A DNA stretch of 14,321 nucleotides from contig CAMXZR010000035.1 of the NCBI GenBank assembly GCA_947253595.1, positions 1-14,321 on the forward strand, given 5' to 3'. Below are positions 7,046 through 13,748 of this stretch, piece by piece. The notes beneath the pieces are model-generated. The model ran no database searches. It saw nothing but the letters and a program-made list of their open reading frames with translations, and had not been told where the DNA came from. Position 1 is the stretch's first letter; every line of letters begins with the position of its first letter. The translations under genes and the position numbers were made by a program. This stretch comes from an uncultured Olsenella sp. (GTDB taxonomy: Bacteria > Actinomycetota > Coriobacteriia > Coriobacteriales > Atopobiaceae).

Positions 7046-8539
7046 CTAAACCATCAGAGAGATGAGGTCTTGCTCGCTCAGGCCGCGGGAGCGCTTGAGT
7101 TCGCCGTTGATCTTGTGGTCCTTCATCACGAGGATGCGGTCGCACATGCCGATGAGCTCCATGATCTCCTCGGATATGACCAGGATGGCCTTGCCGTCCT
7201 TGCGCATCTGGTCCATGAGGGCGTAGATGTCGGCCTTGACCTTGATGTCGATGCCACGAGTGGGCGAGTCGAGCAGGAGGATGTCAGACTCGGCGCCCAG
7301 CCAGCGCGCGAGGACGACCTTCTGCTTGTTGCCGCCCGAGAGCGCGGAGACGAACTGGCTCACGCCGACCATCTTGACCGACATGCCCTTGGCGTGGCGC
7401 TCCGCGAACTCGCGCTGCCTCTTTGCCAGGAGGGGAAGTCCCATCTTGCGCAGCGAGGGCAGCGTGACGTTGTCCTGGATGGTGTCGGCTATGATGAGCG
7501 ATTCGTTGTCGCGGTCCTTCGAGGCGTAGGCGATGGAGTGGTCGATGGCGCAGTTGATGCTGTCGACGCTCGTGCCGTCCGAGAGCGTGACCTCGCCCGT
7601 GCGCTCGTAGGAGGCGCCGAAGAGGGCCTTGCCCACCTCGTGCATGCCGCACTCGGAGAGGCCACCGATGCCCAGTATCTCTCCGGAGCGCAGTTCGAGC
7701 GAGACGTCCTCGAGCTGGCCGGGGACGCTGACCCCCCTCATGGAGAGGGCCACGCCCGCGGCGAGCGACTCGCCGTAGTCCTCGCGGTAGTAGTGGCCGC
7801 TCATCTGGCGGCCGACCATGAGGGTCTTGAGCTCCTCCTCGGTCACGTCCTTGGCGCTGACGGTCTTGATGAACTCGCCGTCGCGCAGGATGCTGATCGT
7901 GTCGGACATCGAGAGGACCTCGGCCATGTCGTGGCTGATGAAGATCACGGTGCGACCGTCGTCGCGAACCTTGTTCATGACGCTGAAGAGCTTGTAGCGG
8001 CCGTTCTGGCTGAGGGCTGTGGTGGTCTCGTCCACGACGAGCACCTTGGGAGCGAACCAGGTGGAGCGCACGATTTCGACGAGCTTGCGGTCCTCGAAGT
8101 TGTAGTTCTCGATGGGGTCGGTGGCCTTGATGTAGTCCAGGCCGTAGTCGGAGAGGAGCTCCTGCGCCTTCTTGTACATGGCGCGGGTGTTCTTGACCCC
8201 TCCGTTGATGAACTGGTCCTCGTCTCCCAGGAACATGTTCTCGGCGACGGTGAGGCCGTCGAGGGTACCCTGCTCCTGGACGATGACGGCAGCACCGTGG
8301 TGGTTGGCGTCGACCTGGTTCCTGGGCGCGATCTTCTCGCCGTCCAGCTCGAACGTGCCCTCTCCGATGCTGATGATGCCGGTGAGCATGTTGGTGAACG
8401 TCGACTTGCCGGAGCCGTTCTCGCCTATGAGGGCGTGCACCTCCCCCTTGCGGAAGTCCAGAGAGACGTGGTCCACGGCATGCGTGGGCCCGAAGCGCTT
8501 GTCGATGCCCACCGCATGGAGCATGATTTCCCCTGCCAT
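7046..8539 (-). CDS. Sugar ABC transporter ATPase with two nucleotide-binding domains (RbsA/AraG/XylG type)
   Basis: Energises pentose import at the inner face of the membrane. The 497-residue product has two ABC domains in tandem. Domain 1 has Walker A GENGSGKST (39-47), Walker B LVVDET (167-172) and switch histidine ISHD (201-204), but its signature position reads YNFEDRKLVEI instead of LSGGQ-like. Domain 2 has a degenerate Walker A (GLSECGMHEVGKALFG, 293-308), an intact signature LSGGNKQKVVLAR (400-412), and a Walker B reading LLLDSPTRGID (421-431), where Ser425 replaces the usual catalytic Glu. This fits one working ATP site, built from domain 1 Walker motifs and the domain 2 signature. 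The start at 8539 has GGAGGA six bases upstream; Met at 8524 is a weaker alternative. Gaps are 16 bp to permease A and 12 bp to permease B. Confidence 0.95.
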   Translation of the reverse strand: MAGEIMLHAVGIDKRFGPTHAVDHVSLDFRKGEVHALIGENGSGKSTFTNMLTGIISIGEGTFELDGEKIAPRNQVDANHHGAAVIVQEQGTLDGLTVAENMFLGDEDQFINGGVKNTRAMYKKAQELLSDYGLDYIKATDPIENYNFEDRKLVEIVRSTWFAPKVLVVDETTTALSQNGRYKLFSVMNKVRDDGRTVIFISHDMAEVLSMSDTISILRDGEFIKTVSAKDVTEEELKTLMVGRQMSGHYYREDYGESLAAGVALSMRGVSVPGQLEDVSLELRSGEILGIGGLSECGMHEVGKALFGASYERTGEVTLSDGTSVDSINCAIDHSIAYASKDRDNESLIIADTIQDNVTLPSLRKMGLPLLAKRQREFAERHAKGMSVKMVGVSQFVSALSGGNKQKVVLARWLGAESDILLLDSPTRGIDIKVKADIYALMDQMRKDGKAILVISEEIMELIGMCDRILVMKDHKINGELKRSRGLSEQDLISLMV

Positions 8540-8555
8540 CCTGCGTCCTCCCCTC

Positions 8556-9506
8556 CTACTTGACGACGGCGCCGTTGCGGTGCCTGGTGGTGAGCGTGAC
8601 GATGGCGAGCAGCGTCGCGCCGGTGACGATGTTGTTGACGGTCGTGGGCATGCCCAGGGCCACGAAGCCCGCGAAGATCATGGCGACGATGTACTCGCCG
8701 ATCAGGATGGACACCACGGGGTGGCCGTACTTCTTGAAGGCCAGGCCGAAGAAGGTGCCCATGAGGGGCTGGAAGTTGAGCGCCTGCGAGAGCATGCCGG
8801 TCTGCGGCGTCTGCGCGGTGCCGTAGCCCAGGTAGAGGATGGACATGATGCCCATGAAGGTGCCGCAGAGCATGAAGGCGATGGCCTTGTAGCGGTCGAC
8901 GTCGACGCCCATGTTCTTTGCCACGAGCTCGTTGGCACCGATGGCGTTGGTGTAGGTGCCCACTTTGGTGTACTTGAGGATGAACCAGCAGAGGAGGAAG
9001 GCGAGGAGCGCCACCACGAGGTTCCAGGGGTAGGAGCCGAAGAGCTTGTAAGTGTCGCTCAGGCGCGTGCCGTTCACGTTGGCGACCCAGACCGAGAGGC
9101 TCTCGTAGATGAGCGAGAGGCCCGTGGTCACGATGATCGACGGGATGTGCATCTTGATGTAGGCGATGCCGTTGCAGAAGCCCAGGGCGAGGCCGACCAG
9201 GATGGGCACGACGACGACCGAGGCCCAGCCGAGCTGGGGCGTCAGGGCGATCGCGGCGAGCTCCGAGACAATCAGGATGGAGCCGATGGAGAAGTCGAAG
9301 AGCCCCATGACGCAGATGAAGTACATGCCGCAGCCACCCACCGCGTAGATGAGGGCGGTCTGCAGGTACGAGGTGAGCTTGTCGGGCGAGCCGAAGGTGT
9401 CGGGAGACGAGACCTTGAACACGGCCCAGATCGCTGCGGCGATAAGCAGGAGCAAGCCCACCCCGTACCACTGGCTCTGCCGGGCCTTCTTCAGAAACGA
9501 TTGCAT
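8556..9506 (-). CDS. Sugar ABC transporter permease A (RbsC/AraH type)
   Basis: Second membrane subunit of the importer, 316 residues. Hydrophobic segments lie at about 15-30, 50-68, 73-88, 95-117, 122-142, 162-178, 206-228, 264-284 and 291-305. Family marks are MGLFDFSIGS (67-76, counterpart of IDLSVGS) and the coupling loop TNAIGANELVAKNMGVDVDR (186-205). The start at 9506 is preferred because GGAAGGGG lies six bases upstream; an in-frame ATG at 9524 has no ribosome binding site. It follows the binding protein by 125 bp, containing two hairpins, and precedes the ATPase by 16 bp. It differs clearly from permease B in sequence, so the channel is probably a heterodimer. No frameshift or truncation seen. 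Confidence 0.9.
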   Translation of the reverse strand: MQSFLKKARQSQWYGVGLLLLIAAAIWAVFKVSSPDTFGSPDKLTSYLQTALIYAVGGCGMYFICVMGLFDFSIGSILIVSELAAIALTPQLGWASVVVVPILVGLALGFCNGIAYIKMHIPSIIVTTGLSLIYESLSVWVANVNGTRLSDTYKLFGSYPWNLVVALLAFLLCWFILKYTKVGTYTNAIGANELVAKNMGVDVDRYKAIAFMLCGTFMGIMSILYLGYGTAQTPQTGMLSQALNFQPLMGTFFGLAFKKYGHPVVSILIGEYIVAMIFAGFVALGMPTTVNNIVTGATLLAIVTLTTRHRNGAVVK

Positions 9507-9547
9507 CAATCGCCCCTTCCTCATGTTGCTAACGGGCGTTTCGCAGT

Positions 9548-9589
9548 GAATCGGAGGGAATCCGAGGACTCTCGGGCTCCCTCCGATTC
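9548..9589 (-). promoter_or_regulatory. Long stem-loop between binding-protein and permease A genes
   Basis: Arms GAATCGGAGGGA (9548-9559) and TCCCTCCGATTC (9578-9589) pair over 12 bases without mismatch. Across a 2x2 internal loop a second stem pairs CCGAG (9562-9566) with CTCGG (9571-9575) around a GACT loop. There is no T tract on the minus strand. Such hairpins after the receptor gene of ABC operons are known to protect upstream mRNA or limit downstream expression, keeping receptor in excess over permease; that role here is inferred. Confidence 0.65.
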
Positions 9590-9604
9590 GGATGCCGCCA
9601 TTGT

Positions 9605-9619
9605 GTCGGCCTGGCCGAC
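9605..9619 (-). promoter_or_regulatory. Short palindromic hairpin just after the binding-protein gene
   Basis: GTCGGCC and GGCCGAC flank a single T, giving a foldable stem of five GC-rich pairs with a five-base loop. It lies 13 bases downstream of the binding-protein stop on the minus strand and precedes the larger hairpin. Possibly part of a tandem attenuator; uncertain. Confidence 0.35.
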
Positions 9620-9631
9620 GTCAGGCGCTGC

Positions 9632-10828
9632 CTAGGCGTGACGGGCCTTGACGTCCTCGATGCTGAGCGACGTCGCGGCCTTGTCGAGGTCGGCGAAGCT
9701 CTTCTCCGCGAGGGCCTTGATCTCGTCGTCGGTGTAGGGCGCATCGTCCACGAAGTACTTCTCGTAGTCGGAGTACTCCTCGGAGCTCGAGACGTAGACG
9801 TAGGGGAACTTGATCTCGGCGCCGAACTCGCCCTCCTTGACCTCGAGCTTGCCGGTGCATGCCTGGTAGGTGAGCATGAAGGCGTACAGGGGGTCGCAGA
9901 AGTGGCCGCCGGACTCGGCGAAGATGCCGCCGGAGGTGAGCTGGTCGGCGAGGTCGGACAGGAAGTCGGTGGAGACGACCGAGATCTTGCCCGTGAGGCC
10001 CATGTTGGCGAGCTGGCCGATGGAACCCACCAGCGGGTCGCCGCCGCCGCCGGCGACGATCAGGGCGTCCATGTCGGGGTTGGTGTTGACGAACTGCTCG
10101 GTGACCTTGGCGCCCTCGGCCGAGGAGGTGTTGGCGTAGACGGGCTCGGTCATTGTCGCCTGGTCATCGGGGTGAGTGGCGTTCCACTCCTCGAGGCCCT
10201 CCTTGTAGCCCTGCCAGCGCAGCTGGAAGGTAGCGTCGCCGACGGTCCAGCCCTCGAGGCAGATGTGGCGGGCGCCGGTCTTGTTGGGGCCGCCCTTCTC
10301 GAGCAGGAGGCCCATCAGGGTCTTGCCGTTGAGGACCTCGTCCTCGTGGACGGCGCCCACGTAGAACTTGGAGCTCTTGGCCGCGGCGTAGACGTCGGGA
10401 GAGGCGGTCTCGGAGATGATGCGGTAGAACTGCGTGACGTACATCTCGTTCTCGTTGCAGGTGTTGATGACGGAGGTCATCTCGGAGTCTGCGGAGTTGC
10501 AGATGATCATGCCGTTGCAGCCGGCCGCCGCGAGGGTCTCGGCGGAGGCGGTGACCTGCTCGGAGACGTGGCCCTGGTCGACGACGGTGGTCTCGACGCC
10601 CAGGATGCTGGCGGCCTTCTTCACGATGTCAACCGAGAGGGAGCCCAGGGCGTCGGTGGAGCTCCAGATGGAGACGCCGATCTTGACGTCCTCGCTCGAC
10701 GCGTCGGAGCTGCCGGAGTCGGAGCTGCCAGGCCCGCCGCCGCAGGCGGCGAGCATGGATGCTGCGCCCAGACCCGCACCGGTGACACCCGAAAGCTTGA
10801 GGAAATCGCGCCTAGAGAGATTGCCCAT
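9632..10828 (-). CDS. Sugar ABC transporter substrate-binding lipoprotein with twin-arginine signal
   Basis: Extracytoplasmic receptor of the importer, anchored by lipid. The 398-residue product starts MGNLSRRDFLK, a full twin-arginine consensus (SRRxFLK, 5-11), followed by a hydrophobic stretch and the lipobox LAAC with the lipidated Cys at 29. A Gly/Ser/Asp linker runs to about residue 47, then a type I periplasmic-binding fold begins (VKIGVSIWSS, 48-57). Inner features include a hinge-like region with VAGGGGDP and the C-terminal KALAEKSFADLDK. The start at 10828 is chosen because the signal peptide begins there and AAGGGGG lies about nine bases upstream. An open frame extends upstream to 11047 but would bury the signal peptide. 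It is the first operon gene. The ligand is probably L-arabinose by context; ligand residues were not identified. Confidence 0.92.
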   Translation of the reverse strand: MGNLSRRDFLKLSGVTGAGLGAASMLAACGGGPGSSDSGSSDASSEDVKIGVSIWSSTDALGSLSVDIVKKAASILGVETTVVDQGHVSEQVTASAETLAAAGCNGMIICNSADSEMTSVINTCNENEMYVTQFYRIISETASPDVYAAAKSSKFYVGAVHEDEVLNGKTLMGLLLEKGGPNKTGARHICLEGWTVGDATFQLRWQGYKEGLEEWNATHPDDQATMTEPVYANTSSAEGAKVTEQFVNTNPDMDALIVAGGGGDPLVGSIGQLANMGLTGKISVVSTDFLSDLADQLTSGGIFAESGGHFCDPLYAFMLTYQACTGKLEVKEGEFGAEIKFPYVYVSSSEEYSDYEKYFVDDAPYTDDEIKALAEKSFADLDKAATSLSIEDVKARHA

Positions 10829-11075
10829 TCCAAGTACCCCCTTCAAGAACCTTCCCAACCAAACAGTCGCCTTCGTGGGTGCCGCAGCACCCGTCCGTCG
10901 CCCCTCTCGCCTGTCGCTCTCTGGTCCGTTATGTTTAGTTCTCTGTTTACTTCCAACAGAAGAGAAAAACGATGGTCTGGACCTCGATGAACGCTTCCCA
11001 TACAAGAGCAGACTGCGGAACATGCGGATCGATGTGACACATTTCATTTATCGACCCTTTGCCTAACAAGGTTGT

Positions 11076-11092
11076 AATCCCTCTGGCACATT
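11076..11092 (-). promoter_or_regulatory. Candidate shared regulatory element upstream of the ara operon
   Basis: The plus strand reads aatccctctggcacatt, 15/17 identical to 1114-1130 upstream of xfp and in the same orientation to the controlled gene. It lies 247 bp upstream of the binding-protein start. Likely an operator or activator site if real. Confidence 0.35.
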
Positions 11093-11107
11093 CGCGGAAC
11101 TCATTTG

Positions 11108-11139
11108 ACCGTGAACGGTTACAAAACAGTTGTGAACGG
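11108..11139. promoter_or_regulatory. Possible operator: ACCGTGAACGGT palindrome with a second GTGAACGG 21 bp away
   Basis: ACCGT-GA-ACGGT (11108-11119) is a perfect inverted repeat. Its core GTGAACGG (11111-11118) recurs at 11132-11139, offset by 21 bp, about two helical turns, so both copies lie on the same DNA face. Such spacing is typical of cooperative repressor or activator sites. The protein that binds is unknown and no regulator gene is present here. Confidence 0.4.
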
Positions 11140-11231
11140 AGAAATGACAGTTAAATAGCAGTGTGTAATGACTAATTTAGCAATTCGATACTAAACATTT
11201 ATGTATTTGTTTATCTGGCAATTTTGATGGT

Positions 11232-11298
11232 GACCCAAGAGTGGGTCTGGAAGCAGGTATCCGGGTGGAAGCAGCGCGTCTGCCCCACACGCGACCCG
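11232..11298 (+). promoter_or_regulatory. Possible structured leader upstream of the UPF0210 gene
   Basis: A hairpin GACCCA-AGAG-TGGGTC (11232-11247) is followed by nested pairing: CGGGT (11262-11266) with ACCCG (11294-11298), enclosing CGCGT (11275-11279) with ACGCG (11289-11293). It does not match a riboswitch class I recognise. The transcription start is unknown, so it may not be transcribed as drawn. Confidence 0.25.
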
Positions 11299-11352
11299 CC
11301 AATACGCAACAATAGCCAATGCAGGAGAGTGCGGAAAGGAAGAAGGAGACCC

Positions 11353-12717
11353 ATGGCAATCACCCCCGAAGAGGTCCGCGAGACCCTCGACATGGTCTCG
11401 CACCAGAACCTCGACCTCAGGACCATCACCATGGGCGTCTCGCTCTTCGGCTGTGCCGACGAGGACATGGCGCGCATGTGCACCAAGGTCTACGACCGCA
11501 TTACCACGACGGCCGAACGCCTGGTGCCCGTCGCCAGCGAGCTCGAGCGCGAGTACGGCATCCCCATCGCCAACAGGCGCGTCTCGGTCACCCCCGTTGC
11601 GCAGATCGCCGCCGCCTGCCCCGACCAGGACCTCTCGCCCATCGCGCAGGCGATGAACCACGCCGCAGAGACCCTAGGCATCGACTTCATGGGTGGCTTC
11701 TCGGCACTCGTCCAGAAGGGCATGGGCACCACGGACCGCCGGCTCATCGACTCCATACCCACGGCGCTCGCATCGACCGAGCGCGTCTGCTCCAGCGTCA
11801 ACGTTGCCAGCCTGCGCGCCGGCATCAACATGGACGCCGTGCTGCTCATGGCGCGGAAGATGGTGGAGTGCGCCGAGCTCACCCAGGACATCGACTGCTA
11901 TGGTGCCGCAAAGCTTGTGGTCTTCTCCAACATGGTCGAGGACTCCCCCTTCATGGCGGGCGCCGTGCACGGCGGCGGCGAGGCGGACGCTGTCATCAAC
12001 GTGGGCGTCTCTGGCCCGGGCGTGATGGCCGCCTCCCTCGGTGAGCTGCCGCAGGACGCAGACCTCACCGAAGTGGCCGAGCGCATCAAGCAGACCGCCT
12101 TCAAGATCACACGCGCCGGCGAGCTCATGTGCCGCGAGGCGGCGAGGCGGCTGGGCGCGTCTCGTGGCATCGTGGACCTGAGCCTGGCGCCCACCCCGGC
12201 GGCAGGCGACTCCGTGGCCAGAATCCTCGAAATCATCGGTGTGGGCGAGTGCGGGGGGCCTGGCACCACCTGCGCCCTCGCCCTCCTCAACGACGCCGTC
12301 AAGAAGGGCGGCGTCATGGCCAGCTCCATCGTGGGCGGCCTGTCCGGCGCGTTCATCCCCGTCTCGGAGGACGCGGGCATGATTCGCGCGGCGCAGGACG
12401 GGGCGCTCAGCCTCGAGAAGCTCGAGGCCATGACCTGCGTCTGCTCGGTGGGGCTCGACATGATCGCCATCCCCGGCGACACCTCGGTCGAGACCATCGC
12501 CGGCATCATCGCCGACGAGATGGCCATCGGTGTGATCAACGCCAAGACCACCGCCGTGAGGTTGATTCCCGCCATCGGCAAACGCGAGGGCGACGTCCTC
12601 GAGTTCGGCGGCCTCTTCGGCTCCGCCCCGGTCATGCCCGTGAACCGCTTCGCGGGGAACGTGCTGGCTCATCGCGGCGGCCGCTTCCCCGCCCCGCTCA
12701 ACTCGCTCAAGAACTAG
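11353..12717 (+). CDS. UPF0210 / DUF711 family protein
   Basis: The 454-residue product has the full length of the UPF0210 (DUF711) family, a conserved cytosolic family of unknown biochemical function whose known structure (from Streptococcus pneumoniae) is described as related to pyruvate formate-lyase-like folds. Recognisable stretches are LDLRTITMGVSLFGCAD near 20-36, NRRVSVTP, MGGFSALVQKG, SSVNVASLRAGINMDAV, the glycine-rich GAVHGGGEADAVINVGVSGPG, SLAPTPAAGDSVA and the C-terminal NRFAG. The start at 11353 has AAGGAG six bases upstream; the frame is open back to 11224 without family sequence. In many genomes this gene follows a small ACT-domain gene (UPF0237); none is seen here. The serine hydrolase gene begins 14 bp downstream, so the two are probably co-transcribed. 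No function is assigned. Confidence 0.93.
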   Translation: MAITPEEVRETLDMVSHQNLDLRTITMGVSLFGCADEDMARMCTKVYDRITTTAERLVPVASELEREYGIPIANRRVSVTPVAQIAAACPDQDLSPIAQAMNHAAETLGIDFMGGFSALVQKGMGTTDRRLIDSIPTALASTERVCSSVNVASLRAGINMDAVLLMARKMVECAELTQDIDCYGAAKLVVFSNMVEDSPFMAGAVHGGGEADAVINVGVSGPGVMAASLGELPQDADLTEVAERIKQTAFKITRAGELMCREAARRLGASRGIVDLSLAPTPAAGDSVARILEIIGVGECGGPGTTCALALLNDAVKKGGVMASSIVGGLSGAFIPVSEDAGMIRAAQDGALSLEKLEAMTCVCSVGLDMIAIPGDTSVETIAGIIADEMAIGVINAKTTAVRLIPAIGKREGDVLEFGGLFGSAPVMPVNRFAGNVLAHRGGRFPAPLNSLKN

Positions 12718-12731
12718 CCCGGGAGACTGGG

Positions 12732-13715
12732 ATGCAGATTAAGTCGAGGTCGAGGGGGTCCGCAGGCCGCGACCCCCTGCTTCCCCACAACTTCCTCGAG
12801 GTGTCGCTGGTGACCCTCTCCATCGCCGCCGTGAGCCTCGCCTGGCCCCTGGGCCTGGACGGAATCGTCGCCGGCGCGACGCAGGCCGGTGCAGAGGTGG
12901 AGGTCACGGACCATGGCGAGCGCCTGCCGTCGGACGAGCTCCTCTCGCTCGAGCTCCCGGAGGCGTCCCTCACGGCCCTGGGCCACCCCCGCCCGCAGAC
13001 CATAGCCTGCATGAGCGCAGTTCAGGAGGAGATATCCCTCCTCGAAGCACATGGGGTGGACGTGGGCTTCAGCCTGCGCGACCTTGACGGCCATGAGGTC
13101 GTGGCCTATCAGGCGAACAAGGACTTCTACACCGCGAGCAGCATCAAGGGTCCCTACGTGACCTCGCTCCTCGAGCGAGGCGTGGACGGGGGCGACCTCC
13201 CCCTGGGCGACGTCGCCTCCCGCGTGAGAAGCATCATCCTCTATTCGGACAACGATGCCTACGAGAGCCTGGTCGACCAGTACGGCGCGGAAGACTTCGC
13301 AGGCTGGCTCGAGGAGGCTGGCGTCGGCACGGGCGTCTACGACGACCTCGATGCGTACGTGGGGACTAAGTACCCCCGGAGCACCCCCTCGCAGCTGGCC
13401 GACGAGTGGGAGGGCATCCACGCCTACCTGGGCCACGGGACGGAGGCCTCCGAGCTTCTTGCGAGTCTCTCCGAAGAACGCGAGACGAGCCCCATCAGGG
13501 ACGCACTGGGCAGCGACACGCGCAGCTGGTCGAAGGCGGGCTGGTACCCCACGCGCGAGAGCGATCGCGTGACCCCGGCGGCCAACGACGCCGGCATCGT
13601 GCTCCACCAGGACGGGAGCGGCTACGTGCTGGCCGTCATGTCAACCTCGCCGGCTGACCTCGACGCGCTCGAGGGCCTCATCCGGGCTCTGGATGAGCTG
13701 AACCTCAGCCTCTGA
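12732..13715 (+). CDS. Membrane-anchored beta-lactamase-fold serine hydrolase
   Basis: The 327-residue product has a basic N-terminus, one hydrophobic segment at about 21-42 (FLEVSLVTLSIAAVSLAW) acting as anchor or uncleaved signal, a spacer to about 105, and an extracytoplasmic serine hydrolase domain. The three active-site elements of class A beta-lactamases and penicillin-binding proteins are visible: SxxK as Ser136-Lys139 in ASSIKG, SDN at 172-174 in LYSDNDAYES, and KAG at 268-270 in WSKAGWYP in place of KTG/KSG. A clear omega-loop Glu166 equivalent was not found, so a carboxypeptidase, esterase or amidase-like role on the cell wall is as likely as beta-lactam hydrolysis. The start at 12732 has GGGAG close upstream; the longer open frame to the left overlaps the UPF0210 gene and is a shadow. 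It is convergent with murB. Confidence 0.85.
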   Translation: MQIKSRSRGSAGRDPLLPHNFLEVSLVTLSIAAVSLAWPLGLDGIVAGATQAGAEVEVTDHGERLPSDELLSLELPEASLTALGHPRPQTIACMSAVQEEISLLEAHGVDVGFSLRDLDGHEVVAYQANKDFYTASSIKGPYVTSLLERGVDGGDLPLGDVASRVRSIILYSDNDAYESLVDQYGAEDFAGWLEEAGVGTGVYDDLDAYVGTKYPRSTPSQLADEWEGIHAYLGHGTEASELLASLSEERETSPIRDALGSDTRSWSKAGWYPTRESDRVTPAANDAGIVLHQDGSGYVLAVMSTSPADLDALEGLIRALDELNLSL

Positions 13716-13748
13716 CAGCCCCCCGGCGGTCGCGCCCGAAGGTGGCAG

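Larger units (their letters stand above)
10829..11352. promoter_or_regulatory. Divergent regulatory region between the ara operon and the UPF0210 gene
   Basis: This 524-bp region must supply promoters for the minus-strand ara operon and the plus-strand UPF0210 gene. Positions about 10925-11230 are strikingly AT-rich against the surrounding genes. It holds the 17-base element shared with the xfp region (11076-11092), a weaker partial copy on the plus strand (tctggcaattt, 11214-11224), a palindrome plus repeat (11108-11139), and possible hairpins in the UPF0210 leader (11232-11298). I found no -35/-10 pair good enough to call. No regulator gene or small coding region is supported; both flanking genes have open frames extending into it, but these lack ribosome binding sites. 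Confidence 0.6.

Noticed and set aside
6647..8563. 638-codon plus-strand frame opposite permease B and the ATPase
   Set aside because: Low-complexity His/Asp/Val/Leu-rich shadow with no recognisable domains, fully opposite conserved ABC genes.
9507..9524. Alternative start of permease A at the ATG at 9524
   Set aside because: No ribosome binding site precedes it, whereas 9506 has GGAAGGGG at proper spacing.
9638..10990. 450-codon plus-strand frame opposite the binding protein
   Set aside because: Gly/Val/Ala-rich shadow; the minus strand encodes a clear Tat lipoprotein receptor.
10829..11047. N-terminal extension of the sugar-binding protein from an upstream ATG at 11047
   Set aside because: It would put about 73 residues before a perfect Tat lipoprotein signal peptide, has no ribosome binding site and lies in the AT-rich regulatory region.
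11224..11352. Longer UPF0210 protein starting at TTG/ATG near 11224
   Set aside because: The extension has no family similarity, and the ATG at 11353 has an AAGGAG at ideal spacing.
11300..11352. Glycine riboswitch-like gcaggagagtgcgg string
   Set aside because: Only a short fragment resembles the start of that class; the rest of the aptamer is missing and the match includes the Shine-Dalgarno region.
12129..12731. Upstream part of the serine hydrolase frame, overlapping UPF0210
   Set aside because: Arg-rich out-of-frame reading of the UPF0210 gene; the ATG at 12732 has its own ribosome binding site and starts the anchor segment.
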